A DNA stretch of 64,000 nt from Sisyra terminalis. Its lineage: Eukaryota; Arthropoda; Insecta; Neuroptera; Sisyridae. The stretch spans positions 67,280,630-67,344,629 of the forward strand of contig OY292274.1 in NCBI GenBank assembly GCA_958496175.1. The letters run 5' to 3'. A program made the position numbers and the translations under genes. This document shows positions 36,764 to 48,600 of the stretch, one piece after another; position 1 is the first letter of the stretch, and each line of letters starts with the position of its first letter. The notes below the pieces were generated by a model. It had not been told where the DNA came from and did not search any database. It worked only from the letters and a program-made list of their open reading frames with translations.

Positions 36764-37674
36764 TTGATAATAATGGTAAACGTTTATGATAATAATTAGC
36801 AATTTAAAATTCTTTCTTTGTTTTGTTTTAGCACATTTATCTTATAGTGTTGAAAATTTATTGCGAGGCGTGAATTCATGTGTCCTCGATTCTATATTGG
36901 GAACAAAAAAGCACTTAAATTGTGTTCAAATGTTCTTATTTTTATCACTGACTTTTAAAAAATCACAAAACAAACGTTAAAAAAAATAACAGTAGGAATG
37001 TAGTAAGTTTGATAAAACAATTTGGGTTTTATATTTGACCTCATATTATAGCGGTAATCAAAAAGGTTTCCGTGTAGGTCCTTCAGGTCAAGGCGGGTCG
37101 TTTCTCTTTTCATTGATCTTTTTAATTGATAATTTTTTTCATTTTACCTTCTTAGTCCTTATTATTTAATACTTATACTTGTACTAATTTGTATCTTACG
37201 TATATGAATTAAATGTAAATCAATACTTATTCGAAAAATATTTTTTGGAAAACATTTACCTTATAGAAGTGGATTTTAGTTATAAACTGTCATGTATAAT
37301 GTATAGATATGAATAAACTGTTAATTGTATACAGATATGAATCGTTTATTTTGAAAGTGGCGTAAGTCCATTTCAAGGAAGGTTTATATGCTGATTCTTC
37401 TTCTTGTAAGTAGAACAAAGTATGTTAATTATTTAACTGCTAAGTTTTCACAAATTACGTTATTAACAAAAACGCCAATTACTCCCTCCTCCTTAGTATC
37501 TTATGTTCGTATGGTTAAAAATGATAACACTATAGGGATTGTTCTTGAAATGGACTTAACTTACTTTCAAAATAAACAATTCATATAGTTGGTTTAAATA
37601 GTCAATTGCGTGTACTTACAGCATGTACAAATAGCGACGAAGTAAAAATTAAATACAATAGTAATTATATCTAT
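36764..37674. other. No further gene seen
   Basis: Downstream of the two-exon segment. Frames at 36786-36980 and 37388-37588 have no motif. No clear AATAAA in the first 200 bases. Confidence 0.35.
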
Positions 37675-38697
37675 TTGACTGACTCAAAAAAAATGATGAA
37701 TTTTTTTATCTTAATTATATCGAAAATATTGTTGGGGATGACAAAAAAAAATCCTGTGAAAGTTTAAGCTCTTAATATTAATATTAAGAGGTACCGCATG
37801 GCAAATTTCGATTTTCCATTTAAATAACATGGGAACAATATTCTCTTGCACTTTGGAATTTTATAGCTCACGTTGGTGACAATATTTTGGAATGACCAAG
37901 GTATATTCTTGTAGAAAATTGAACGATCTACAAAAAAGGTCTTCGACAAGTTTTTGATATATTTATTTCTTCAAAAGTTATTCGAGGTCAAAGTTGAACT
38001 AAAGAGAAATTTTAATAGTTTTGTACTTTTTTGACGCAACCATCAATTTTATGAGAAAATTTTATAGGACATTTTTTGTAGAGTACGTTTTTTTCTATAA
38101 CTTATCTGTATAAAAGTTTTTGATATTTTTCACAGGTCCTAAATTATTTGCATTAAACTGAAAATTCCCTGAATTATTACATTTTTAACATAAAAATTAT
38201 TTTTTTTATTTTAATTAAATAACTTAGAACCTGTGAAAAATATCAAAAACTTTTATAGAGATAAGTTATAGAAAAAAAAGTGCTCTAGAAAAAATGTCCG
38301 ATGAAATTTTTCTCATAAAATTGATGATTGTGTCAAAAAATTGAAAAAATATTAAAATTTCTCTTTAGTTCAACTTTGACCTCGAATAACTTTTGAAGGA
38401 ATAAATATATCAAAAACTTGTAACAGACCTTTTTTGTAGATCGTTCAATTTTCTACAAGAATATACCTTGGTCAGTTCGAAATATTGTCACCAACGTGAG
38501 CTATAAAATTCCAAAGTGCAAGAGAATATTGTTCCCATGTTATTGAAATGGAAAATCGAAATTTGCGATGCGGCATCTCGTAATATTAATATTAAGAGCT
38601 TAAACTTTCACAGGATTTTTTTTTGTCATTCCCAAAAATATTTTCGATTTAATTAAGAAAAAATAAAATCATCATTTTTTTTTTTTGAATCAGTCTA
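37675..38697. mobile_element. F1 hairpin MITE (e), near complete
   Basis: Left end slightly changed (TTGACTGACTCAAAA), right end GAATCAGTCTA. About 1.02 kb; arms meet near 38195 within an AT-rich spacer. All landmarks are present in both arms. Confidence 0.8.
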
Positions 38698-39299
38698 ATA
38701 TCTATATTTTATTTGCCCGTTTATATCGATGAAATGAAACTGATTTTAATTCAAATTTAAACATTATTATTATATTATGTTCAAAATTTTAATATTATAT
38801 TGAATAATTTGAAAAAAAATACCTTTCTTTTAAATGTATTCAAACTATTACGTATTAATATGACAACTGATTATTTTTTCATTGCACCGCAAAAGAAGTC
38901 AAACTTCACAAAAAAGTATTTTAAGTTACAAGAAATTAATAATGAATGCAACAGGAAGTATTTTTTTATCCAATTTCAATGTTTAATTAAATGCAAATGT
39001 TGCAAATTAAAAAATTATCATAATTTTACCGACTGGCGATTAAATAAATTTTAATCAAACGATAATAATCACATTAAAATTGTCTTATATAATATTTGAA
39101 ATAGCTAAACAAAATTTTCATGAAAAGATAGCAGGAAAAACCTTCCTTGAAATGTGAAACTATAGAAATAATTGTTAAGTATTTTTTTTTCATTTGGTTG
39201 CTTTATCAGTTCAAATTCTGTTCATATTTGATAATTTAATTTAGGTTAATTAGGGTATTTGATAAGGTATTTCATTGAAACATTGTTGATAGTTGTATA
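38698..39299. other. No gene identified
   Basis: An 84-codon lysine- and asparagine-rich frame (38800-39054) has no motif and fits AT-rich chance sequence. Confidence 0.35.
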
Positions 39300-39450
39300 T
39301 TTATTTTTTGGTCTCTTTTATGGTCCATCTTCCTTTTTTCTTGAGACCTTCTAATTTCCTTTCTAGAACATCAAATATAATTCATTTTTTTGATAGTTCT
39401 TTTTTCGTCGACTCTTCTCATCACTTCCGCCCTTGTGACTTGATTTATCC
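39300..39450 (-). pseudogene. LINE polymerase C-terminal remnant
   Basis: The minus strand reads NQVTRAEVMRRVDEKRTIKK, then a shift and LERKLEGLKKKGRW. This resembles the VTNEEVLRR-x-x-x-x-R-x-L-x-x-x-I region that follows the FEMWxxRR motif in RTE-like retrotransposons, the part missing after 11916. Weakly conserved and frameshifted. Confidence 0.45.
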
Positions 39451-39587
39451 TGTCTTGGTAGCATCACATTTCAAGGTATTTTAGGTACCATATTTTTTAA
39501 GGATCCCAATTTCTAAAGTTCTTCCAAAGTTTAAACCAGAACTTAAAGCTTTTTGATATATCACTATTGAATTTTCTATATTTGATG

Positions 39588-39650
39588 AAGATTAGACTGA
39601 ATCAAAAAAAAATGATAATTTTTTTTTCTTAATTATATCGAAAATAAAAA
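39588..39650. mobile_element. F1 end fragment (f)
   Basis: TAGACTGAATCAAAA plus the TTAATTATATCGAAAAT block, cut off at 39650 where the second segmental-duplication copy begins. Confidence 0.7.
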
Positions 39651-39884
39651 GATATGTGCGTTTCCGCTAGAGTATTATAATTTCTACGTTTTTTTTTTTT
39701 GGTTTCCTTTAACTTTTTATATAATTTTGTCACAGAAATGTGAAGAAATTTTCTCATAAGAGCACAACTAATATTGTAAAAATCATATTGAACAATTAGT
39801 TGGGAAAAATTGATTTATTCTTTCAACAATTTCAAGATTATCAATTTTTGCAAAACTTTATAGAACCAGCATACAATTCAATTT

Positions 39885-40030
39885 CTGCATGATTGGTATG
39901 ATCTTCCTGTATTAATCTCTTCATCATCTTCTTCATCACAAAACAGTCCACTTCTGCTAAAATAGCATTTAAAATTTTCCAATTTTTTAACAAATCTATT
40001 AGTTAAAGTTTCAAAATTGTCTTTGTAATA
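39885..40030 (-). pseudogene. Coding-like fragment, element-derived, copy 2
   Basis: Same frame as at 32836-32995 (VKKLENFKCYFSRSGLFCDE), with one additional acidic codon and a Pro-to-Ser change. Confidence 0.4.
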
Positions 40031-40087
40031 TTTTTATTTAATTTTTGATTTATTTAATTAGTTAAATGTTCCAAAATATGACTAGTA

Positions 40088-40608
40088 GACTGATTCAAAA
40101 AAAATGATGTTTTTTTTCTTAATTGTATCGAAAATATTGTTGGGAATGACAAAAAAAAAATCCTGTGAAAGTTTAAGCTATTAATATTAATATTAAGAGG
40201 TGCCGCATCGCAAATTTCGATTTTCCATTTAAATAACATGGGAACAATATTCTCTTGCACTTTGGAATTTTATAGCTCACGTTGGTGGCAATATTTCGGA
40301 ATGACCAAGGTATATTCTTGTAGAAAATTGAACGATCTACAAAAAAGGTCTCGTACAAGTTTTTGATATATTTATATCTTCAAAAATTATTCGCGGTCAA
40401 AGTTGAACTAAAGAGAATTTTTAATATGTTTTCAATTTTTTGACGCAACCATCAATTTTATGAGAAAATTGTATAGGAAATTTTTTGTAGAGCATTTTTT
40501 TTGCTGTTACTTATCTCTATAAAGGTTTTTGATATTTTTCACAGGTCATAAGTTATTTGCATTAAACTGAAAATTCCCTGAACTATTATATTTTTAACAT
40601 AACAATTT
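40088..40608. mobile_element. F1 left half (g)
   Basis: From TAGACTGATTCAAAA to the apex region (AATTCCCTGAACTATTATA). The second arm is absent. Confidence 0.75.
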
Positions 40609-42558
40609 TTTTTTATTTTCAATAACAACAAAAAATAGGCCACATATAGGAGCAAAACATAAATTATTTTCATAATTGTAAGTCTAAGGAAATATAAAAA
40701 AAAATTTTTATTAGTTTTTTTGTTTTTCTATATTTACTCTTAGGATGATTACTTTCAAGATCAAAATAATTGATCCCAAAAGACAAAAAAAAAACTAGTG
40801 TTCAATTTTTATTAAAATAAGATTAAAAAAAATTATCGTCACTATTATAATTTATTACAACTGGAATACTATTCGTCTCCAATTAATTCTGGGTACATAT
40901 TGATGGGATCTGAATTACTTGGTTTTCTTCGTTTAGCTTAGAATATTATTCACTGGCTCATACCAAAATTTTTTACAGGTTCCACCAATGTTTTTATTTC
41001 ACAAATTCCACCAGAAAGCATGGTTAAAACTTAGTCTAAAATTAGTTATTTTAAAATATATTCCACAATATTTTTCTTAAATTAGCATATCTTAATATAG
41101 AGGAATTTAAATTTTCCACTTCCCCTTCTGTTCGTAAAAGAGGCCCCCGGAAATCAGAGTGGAAAATAGGGCAACAGTAGGTGAAAAAAATCATAAAGAT
41201 GAATTGGATATATTTATTATGCAAACGAAACTTGACATCACACCCAATATTTATACAATTTATGTTGATTGTTGTTATAAATATATGCAACAAGTAGGAA
41301 GAAATAAAGTCTTGATTTATTGGAAAACCCTTGGAACTACTTTTTATTGTATTTAGCTATACAATTTCAATATTTGCATTCAATCTTGTCTATGTATACG
41401 AACTGAAATTGCCTTGGGCCTATATAACTGGCTAATTTTATTAACAAACAAGTGTTAGGAGTCGAAAAAAGAAATCTTTATTTGAATTTATAATTATAGC
41501 AATAACGAAATCAAAAGTTTCAAAGATTCAAACCGCAAAGATGAATGTTTGTTACTACTAATTATGGACTATAAGGAATTATTTCAAACTGGATATGTCC
41601 TCGTGGTAGTAATGCGATAATTTATTTTCAAAACAATTTTGTAAATATTTGAAAATTGCCATTTTTTTGTTCAAAAGAAATTCGGAATTTTATGTGTGCT
41701 TGGAACAGAAATAAATGCATTAAGAGATTATAATAACCGTAGAGGTCAAAGGAAGTCGTTTCAAAAATGCTAAATGAACGACCTTCGTATCTTCATTTAT
41801 CGTACACATAAAATATATTTATTGTAATTACTTTTATCATTTATGAAGATATATCACTTTTGTTCAAACATACGGTAAATTTCTAGGCAAAGTTATGACC
41901 GGTTTTTTTTTTACTTTGGAGGTCCATTTTTTTACAATCAATTATTAGGGTAAAGCCATTGCTTAGGTTACTGAAGTTATATGCACAATGATAAGAAGGG
42001 CTTTGTTATCATATGAAAGATTGGTTGATGAAATTCTTAGAAGAAATATGGGAAAATCATTGGATTAACAATGTAGTCATCAATGGCGTTTACTTCACAG
42101 GAAAGTGGTTTTCAGGTTTTTCGATTGTTACGAAGAAAAAGAAAACAGAGAAAAACCTCGGCCAAGATTTTTACCAAATTACTAAGATGAAGGTAGGAAA
42201 GGAAAATAGGGTGTTTTTGGCCAAGAAATTCTTCTACGTCCTATGTTTCTTTTCCCTTGAATCTTGTCTTTTATGAAGATTTACAGTAATTGCATATAAT
42301 ATTTCCAATGTACTGAAGTTTGTGCATCTGTATGGTCCTTTTCGAAAGATTTTATTATATCAATTGTGATTTTATCCAATCCAGGCTTCCATGGCATACA
42401 GCAGTATAAAATAATCGGTTACGATTGGCAAAAACGAAAGAAGAATTATAAATTATGTAAGGCCATGTTATTATCGTGGAAAAAACTTACGAAATTGATA
42501 TAAGTACAGGAATATCGAAAAGGAAAAGAAAATACTTGTTGAAGGGAAATATTTTCAT
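40609..42558. other. No gene identified
   Basis: Frames at 41159-41356 and 42013-42276 are lysine-rich, without motifs. A CT-rich stretch around 41110-41150 (CCACTTCCCCTTCTGTTCG) is the only compositional outlier. Confidence 0.35.
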
Positions 42559-42945
42559 TAGACTGATTCAATAAAAAATGATGATTTTTTTTTCTTAATT
42601 ATCGAAAATATTGTTGGGAATGACAAAAAAAAATCATGTGAAAGTTTAAGCTCTTAATATTAAGTATTAAGAGGTGCCACATCGCAAATTTCGATTTTCC
42701 ATTTAAATAATATGGGACCAATATTCTCTTGCACTATGGAATTTTATAGCTCACGTTGGTGACAATATTTCGGAATGACCAAAATATATTCTTGTAGAAA
42801 ATTGAACGATCTACAAAAAAGGTCTCCGACAAGTTTTTGATATATTTATTTCTTCAAAAGTTATTCGAGGTCAAAGTTGAACTAAAGAGAAATTTTAATA
42901 TTTTTTCAATTTTTTGACGCAACCATCAATTTTATGGGAAAATTC
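42559..42945. mobile_element. F1 left part (h)
   Basis: TAGACTGATTCAATAAAA to CAATTTTATGGGAAAATTC, then replaced by the block duplicated at 56027. Confidence 0.75.
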
Positions 42946-43560
42946 ATATAGTAAACTACTGTTGATGCTTAAGTATTGTAGTTAGATAGTAATATTGTCT
43001 ATGGCTAAATGTTTGTTTTCTTAGTATATTGGCCTAGATACTTTCCGTAAAGAAATCTGCTTTATTTTTGTCCATTCTTTTATCTTGTACAGTAGACTGA
43101 TTCAAAAAAAATGATGAATTTTTTTTCTTAATTATTTCGAAAATATTGTTGGGAACGACAAAAAAAATTCTGTGAAAGTTTAAGCTCTTAATATTAATAT
43201 TAAGGATGTCGCATCGCAAATTTCGATTTTCCATTTAAATAATATGGGAACAAGATTCTCTTGCACTTTGAAATTTTATAGCTCACGTTGGTGACAATAT
43301 TTCGGAATGACCAAGGTATATTCTTGTAGAAAATTGAACCATCTACAAAAAAGGTCTATTACAAGTTTTTGTTATATTTATTCCTTCAAAAGTTATTCGA
43401 GGTCAAAGTTGAACTAAAGAGAAATTTTAATATTTTTTCAATTTTTTGACGCAAGCATCATTTTATGAGAAAATTTTTAAGGACATTTTTTGTAGAGCAC
43501 TTTTTTTTCTATAACTTATCTCCATAAAAGTTTTTGATATTTTTCACAGGTCCTAAGTTA
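42945..43560. repeat. Second segmental duplication, copy 1
   Basis: ATTCATATAGTAAACTACTG through TTTCCGTAAAGAAATCTGC to the F1 end and left arm. Matched in the same orientation by 56027-56700, about 13 kb away. Copy 2 has two extra short stretches. Confidence 0.85.
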
Positions 43561-43800
43561 TTTGCATAAAACTGAAAATTCCCTGAATTATTATATTTTT
43601 AACATATTTTTTTATTTTAATTAAATAACTTAGGACCTGTGAAAAATATCAAAAACTTTTATAAAAATAAGTTATAGAAAAAAAAGTGCTTTACTAAAAA
43701 TTACCTATAATTTCAATTTTCCATTTAAATAACATGGAAGCAATATTCTCTTGCACTTTGGAATTTTATAGCTCACGTTGGTGACAATATTTCGGAATGA
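43094..43800. mobile_element. F1 hairpin (i), right arm deleted inside
   Basis: Left arm complete, right arm begins (TAGGACCTGTGAAAAATATC), then jumps near 43700 to left-arm-like sequence (ATTTCAATTTTCCATTTAAA) and stops at TTTCGGAATGA. Confidence 0.7.
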
Positions 43801-44806
43801 AAAATGTTTTGTGAAAAAAAAGTTGGTGAAACACTTCGAAAAAAAATAAAACCAAGGTATACTATTAGGTGTAGATCACATTTCATTTTTTTTAAGGTGT
43901 TGCACCAATTATTTTTTCACGCAATTTTTATGAGTTATAGTGCTTAAGTAGAAGCATAAAATATATTTTTTTCGTGATTGTCATTTTCAGAGAACACATA
44001 AAAAAAAATACATCATTTGTTTTTTGGATTTTTTTGTATAATTTTTTTTTTCTAAAAATTTCAAAAAAAAATATGATATACTCTGTAAAATAATCTACAG
44101 CCTCGCGTTGGTTTCACTTCTCTAGCTCAATTAGTTTTTGAGATATATAACTTTGAAAAATAGTCATGCGGGGGGACATTTTTGCCCTTATCTTCAGGTC
44201 AAAGAGGAATTTGGTCGCGAAAAGTATATAAAATGTGATTGTATATCAAGCCGATATTTTGACATAAGTTTCGACATAGGTTCCTATTTGGGGGCCCAAC
44301 TCGCCATGTGGATCTTTTTTCAGAAATCAAGAAGACATACATACGTATCAGAGGAAAAAGTTCATATTTTAGTCGATCATTTCTTTGTATTGTCTGGAAG
44401 ATAATACTGTGAAACTTTTAGGGTATTTAAATCGAAATTTATCCTTTAAATTCTGAAATATTTTTTTCCCATTTCGTGCCTTCAAAGCGGAAAAAAACCT
44501 TTCAGAAACTTGAACTACAATTTCCATGAGATCGTATTTTCAACTCGTTGCAATCAATTGCGATCAATAGGTCAATGACAAAATGATTTTTAATCGATCT
44601 TTAACTTATTCATTTGTTTATTTTTGCTTTTGCATAAAAAAAAATCAACATTTACTGCCACTAACGTAATTATTTGCTCCCTGAAAAAAAGACTTACAAA
44701 TTTGAATATCATTAGATATTCGAATCCAAGGGATGAAAAATATGCATAAATAGGGGAAAAAAAATGGCGTGACCCGCCATTGATTAGGGTTAAGGCTAGT
44801 CCACGT
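43801..44806. other. No gene identified
   Basis: A-rich sequence with an 88-codon frame (44138-44404) containing GGHFCPYLQVKEEFG; no family recognised. May be a decayed element. Confidence 0.35.
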
Positions 44807-44875
44807 TATAATCTCTCGTTTTCTTATAATTAATTAGTCAGTTGTGCACTTTTTGCTCCTGCAATAATGTTCAAG
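44807..44875 (+). promoter_or_regulatory. Core promoter and three-codon first exon (candidate)
   Basis: TATAAT at 44807-44812 lies 33 bases before the initiator TCAGTT (A at 44840). After a 5' leader of about 27 bases, ATG TTC AAG (44867-44875) meets GTAGTG. TATA plus initiator, a very short leader and a first exon coding only M-F-K is the usual layout of insect cuticular-protein and other secreted-protein genes, whose signal peptide continues in exon 2. I could not find exon 2 in the following few kilobases, so the gene is unconfirmed. Confidence 0.4.
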
Positions 44876-45574
44876 GTAGTGAACATCTTATTCAACTTAT
44901 TGCACCTTTTTTTTGCATAACAATTCAATTTGTTTGAAAAAGTGAAATGTACAATTGTTGTTACCTAAGACTAGCATAATATTACTTTTAATTACCATCA
45001 TAATCACACAATAATTTAACATTGTTGTCCTTAAAAATTATTAAAAAAAAACTGCATCTTTTTATTTATTCGGTGCAAAACACCAATAGATCAGATAATC
45101 GGTCATTACTGCCCCGATAAATTGCAGTGAAATATTTTCAAGACAACAATGCATTTTCATGGAAAATGTTAAATTGATAAGCACCTACATATCATACATT
45201 GTACGTACTGTGCAGTTAAAATATTTACGATTGTATTTATTTGCATTAGGTGCATAGAATAATTTATATCTTCATATAAAATCTAAATATATTATTATTA
45301 TTATATTTCCAGTTGTGTTTAATTTCAAGGATAAAATGTAGGTAAAATGACGACTTTTGAAAAAAAAAATGTGCCCAGCATGATTGTTGTCACATTGACA
45401 ATATCCACACCCTTTAACGTTCACCTACAACAAAACATTTTATTGTTGCAAGTTTAATGATACATTTGCACTAAATTATACATTTGGATTTTTATTAGTG
45501 GTAGATTTTCATTTTTTTTGGGTTAAAAAGGATCCAATTTTACCGACATTTAAATTTCACTATATCGTAAGTTT
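44876..45574. other. No gene seen
   Basis: Would be intron if the preceding first exon is real. Acceptors such as TTATATTTCCAG (45312) lead only to short frames. Confidence 0.35.
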
Positions 45575-45885
45575 GTCTATTCCACTATGTCTGTCTGTCT
45601 GTTTGTTTCTGTATAACTAAAGACCGGAACAACCAAATTTAATAAAATTTGGTATTAAGATACAACACAGTTATTCACTCACAATAGGCTACATTACATT
45701 CCTTAAAAACAATAAGGGAAGGTATCCCTTACGTAAAAACTGGGGGATGAAAAAAAAAATTTTCTTTAGACAAGCAAGTTATATATATCATTGGAAAGGT
45801 ATTTAAAAGTTAGAAAATAATCACAGGAAATTCAACGTATAGTACAAAAAATCGTTTCATTGGAATATAAACATTTTTATATACA
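45575..45885 (+). mobile_element. Helitron internal fragment
   Basis: Blocks CTGTCTGTCTGTTTGTTTC, GACCGGAACAACCAAATTT and ATCATTGGAAAGGTA align in order with 15460-15700. Both Helitron ends are missing. Confidence 0.7.
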
Positions 45886-45891
45886 TACTAG

Positions 45892-45975
45892 ACTGGGCCA
45901 AAAAAATCGTTTTATTTTTAAAGTATATCAAAAATATTGTTCAAGGTAACAAAAAAAAAATATCGGGAAACAATA
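45892..45975. mobile_element. F2 left end
   Basis: CTAGACTGGGCCAAAAAAATCG with TA flank, followed by the ATCAAAAATATTGTTCAAGG block, then cut by the next palindrome. This is the only intact example of this F2 end in the window besides 31250. Confidence 0.75.
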
Positions 45976-45979
45976 CATC

Positions 45980-47252
45980 TTACAACAATTAATTTAAGTA
46001 ACTAAAACTTGATGGCATTTATTAGTGGTTTAAATATAAATGAAAATAGATGAAGGGGTCAAAATTAGATTTTTTCGTTGACTATGCACAGTTATACTGT
46101 GTATACAATATATAGAGTATATTGCGGTTCAATTTATGTAGTATAATTTTATATAATATATAAAAATGCATACCATAAACATAAATTTAAACAGAAGTTC
46201 AAAGAAAAATATTCGTGACGTATTGCCCAGATACGTATTTCGATTGCCAAGCTATACAATATATAAAATATATTGCGGTTCAAATTATGTAGTATAATTT
46301 AATATAATAATATATAAAAATCATACGATAACCATAAATTTGAACAGAAACAATTGTGCTTTCATTTTTGCGTCACAGCTGTCAAACTATCAAGGTAAAA
46401 AAATTCATCTGCACATATATTTATAGAAAATTAAATTCCCTACAAAAAAGGTCTCTTTGAAAATTTTGCCAGATTCGCCACATTCCGAATAATCAAGCTT
46501 CAGACATTGATATAATTTTTAGATTTATCTTCTTATTTTAGAATTTTGTAACTAACGAACAAATAAATATATAGAAATGAATAATACAGATTCTTGAAGG
46601 GAATTTAATGTTCTACAAAAAAGGTCTTTAACGTTTTTACATAAAATCACTTTTTCAAAAGTTATTCACAATTAAAGTTGAAAGAAAAAATATTTTTTTT
46701 TTTTTCGTTGTTGAACCTATTTTGAAAGAGTGATTTTATGTAAATACGTTAAGAGACCTTTTTTGTAGAGCATTACATTCCCTTCAAGAATCTATAATGT
46801 TCATTTCTATATATTTATTTGTTCGTTAGTTACAAAATTCCAAAAAAAAGAAGATAAATCTAAAAATTATATCAATGTCTGAAGCTTGATTATTCGGAAA
46901 CGGCGGTGTTTGGCAAAAATTTTCAAAGAGACGTTTTTTGTAGGGAATTTAATTTTCTATAAAATATATGTGCAGATGATTTTTTTTCCTTGATAGTTTG
47001 ACAGCAGTGACGCAAAAATGAAAGCACAATTGTTTCTGTTCAAATTTATGTTTATCGTATGATTTTTATATATTATTATATTAAACTATACTACATAAAT
47101 TGGACCGCAATATATCCTATATATTGTATACACAGTATAACTGTTCATAGTCAATGAAAAAATCTAATTTTGACCCCTTCATCTATTTTCATTTATTTTT
47201 AAACCACTAATAAATGCCATCTAGGTTTAGTTACTTAAATTAATTGTTGTAA
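45980..47252. repeat. 1.27-kb nested palindrome (Penelope arms around F2 core)
   Basis: Outer arms are a non-repeated block (TTTATTAGTGGTTTAAATAT), then Penelope-like terminal sequence (ACAGTTATACTGTGTATACA), then F2 interior (46350-47030), mirrored on the right. The left side contains an extra partial Penelope copy (46165-46345), so the axis shifts from about 46616 for the outer arms to about 46692 for the core. The left Penelope part holds a truncated hammerhead-like half (GAAA and ATACGTAT, without CUGANGA) near 46215-46252, minus strand. Confidence 0.8.
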
Positions 47253-47544
47253 ACGATTATATTTTGACTTTTAGTTACAATTTTAAACATATAATGCCTT
47301 CCATAATTATAATTAAGAGTTAAGTTCTTCAATGTTTGAAATAAAAAGTACTAAAAATCTGGTAACTTTTGTAACTTTTCTAGATAAGATCATAAAATCA
47401 TTTGACCCCTGATATTTCTTAAAATGTCCAATAATTTTCAGAAATTACTTCTTGGGGAGTTCTGGAATATATAAATTGACATCTGGAGAAATTAAATCCA
47501 TTCATTGATTGGATTACTTTAAAGTTATGGTTCTTTGTAAGTTG
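47253..47544. other. No gene seen
   Basis: Short spacer between the palindrome and the tandem array. Contains TTTTGTAACTTTTCTAG-like sequence only. Confidence 0.35.
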
Positions 47545-48600
47545 ATAACTTTTAAGGATTTTTTTTTGTGAATTAAGTTCTACTTTCAATGCATTGGGTT
47601 CAGGATTCTGTGGAACAATGGTTTAAGAATAAAAAAAATCAAAGTTTTTTAAATTTAAAGCTCAAGATTTTATGATAAATCTTTATTTATTTCTGAGACT
47701 TCCAAATATTGACCGAAAATGAAGAGTTTTTCGTTGCATCTTTGCAATTTTCCCGGAATATAAGGATGAAATCATAACAAGTGGTTTTGCATTAATTAGT
47801 TTAGTTCCTGGTTAAAAATTAGATAAGTTAATTGTTGCACTAGGTGGGAAGATTTTATAGATAGTAGAGAAAAAATAACTTTTGTTATATGAAGCAATGA
47901 CAACTGGGCCAAACTTTACCAATTTAAGATTAATAACTTTTAAGAAATTTTTTACGAATTAATTTCTGCTTTCCATGCATTAGGTTCAGGATTGTGCAAC
48001 AATGGTTTAAGAATAAAAAAATCACAATTTAATGACTTATAGCTTAAAAGTTAATGATAAAGACTTCCAAATATTGACCGAAAATGACTTTTTGCAGTTT
48101 TCCCGGAATAGTAGGATGACATCATAACAAGTGGTTTTATATTAATTAATTTAGTTCCTGGTTAAAATTTAGATAAGTTAATTGTCGCACTAGGTAGAAA
48201 GATTTTATAGAGAGTAGAGAAAAAATAAATTTTGTCATATGAAGCAATGACAACTGAGCCAAACTTTACCAATTTAGAATTAATAACTTTTAAGGAAATT
48301 TTTAGCGAATTAAGTTCTACTTTCGATGCATTGGGTTCAGGATTGTGCAACAATGGTTTAATAATAAAAAAATCACAATTTAAGAACTTAAAGCTCAAAA
48401 TTTCATGATAAATTCTTATTTGTTTCTGCGACTTTTTGTTGCATTTTTGCAGTTTTCCCGGAATAGTAGGATGATATCATAGCAAGTTAATTGTTGTACT
48501 AGGTGTAAAGATTTTATAGTTTCGACAAAAAATCCCTTTTCTTTTATGAAGCAATAAAAACTGGACCATATTTTACAAAATTTAAGATTTGTCATGTAGT
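47545..48600. repeat. Tandem array, three units of 310-390 bp
   Basis: Units begin at TAACTTTTAAG near 47545, 47934 and 48284. Shared blocks: ATGCATTGGGTTCAGGATT, CAATGGTTTAAGAATAAAAA, GAAGCAATGACAACTG, TTTTCCCGGAATA. Deletions make units unequal (387 and 349 bases, last one partial). Confidence 0.85.

Larger units (their letters stand above)
39652..40608. repeat. Segmental duplication, copy 2
   Basis: Counterpart of 32622-33545, with a 45-base insertion around CTTTATAGAACCAGCATAC and the same 3' limit near the F1 apex. It starts inside the F1 fragment at 39588. Confidence 0.85.

Noticed and set aside
36786..36980. 64-codon frame with a hydrophobic start as a signal peptide gene
   Set aside because: No splice or promoter context, composition like AT-rich chance, located just after the stop of another coding segment.
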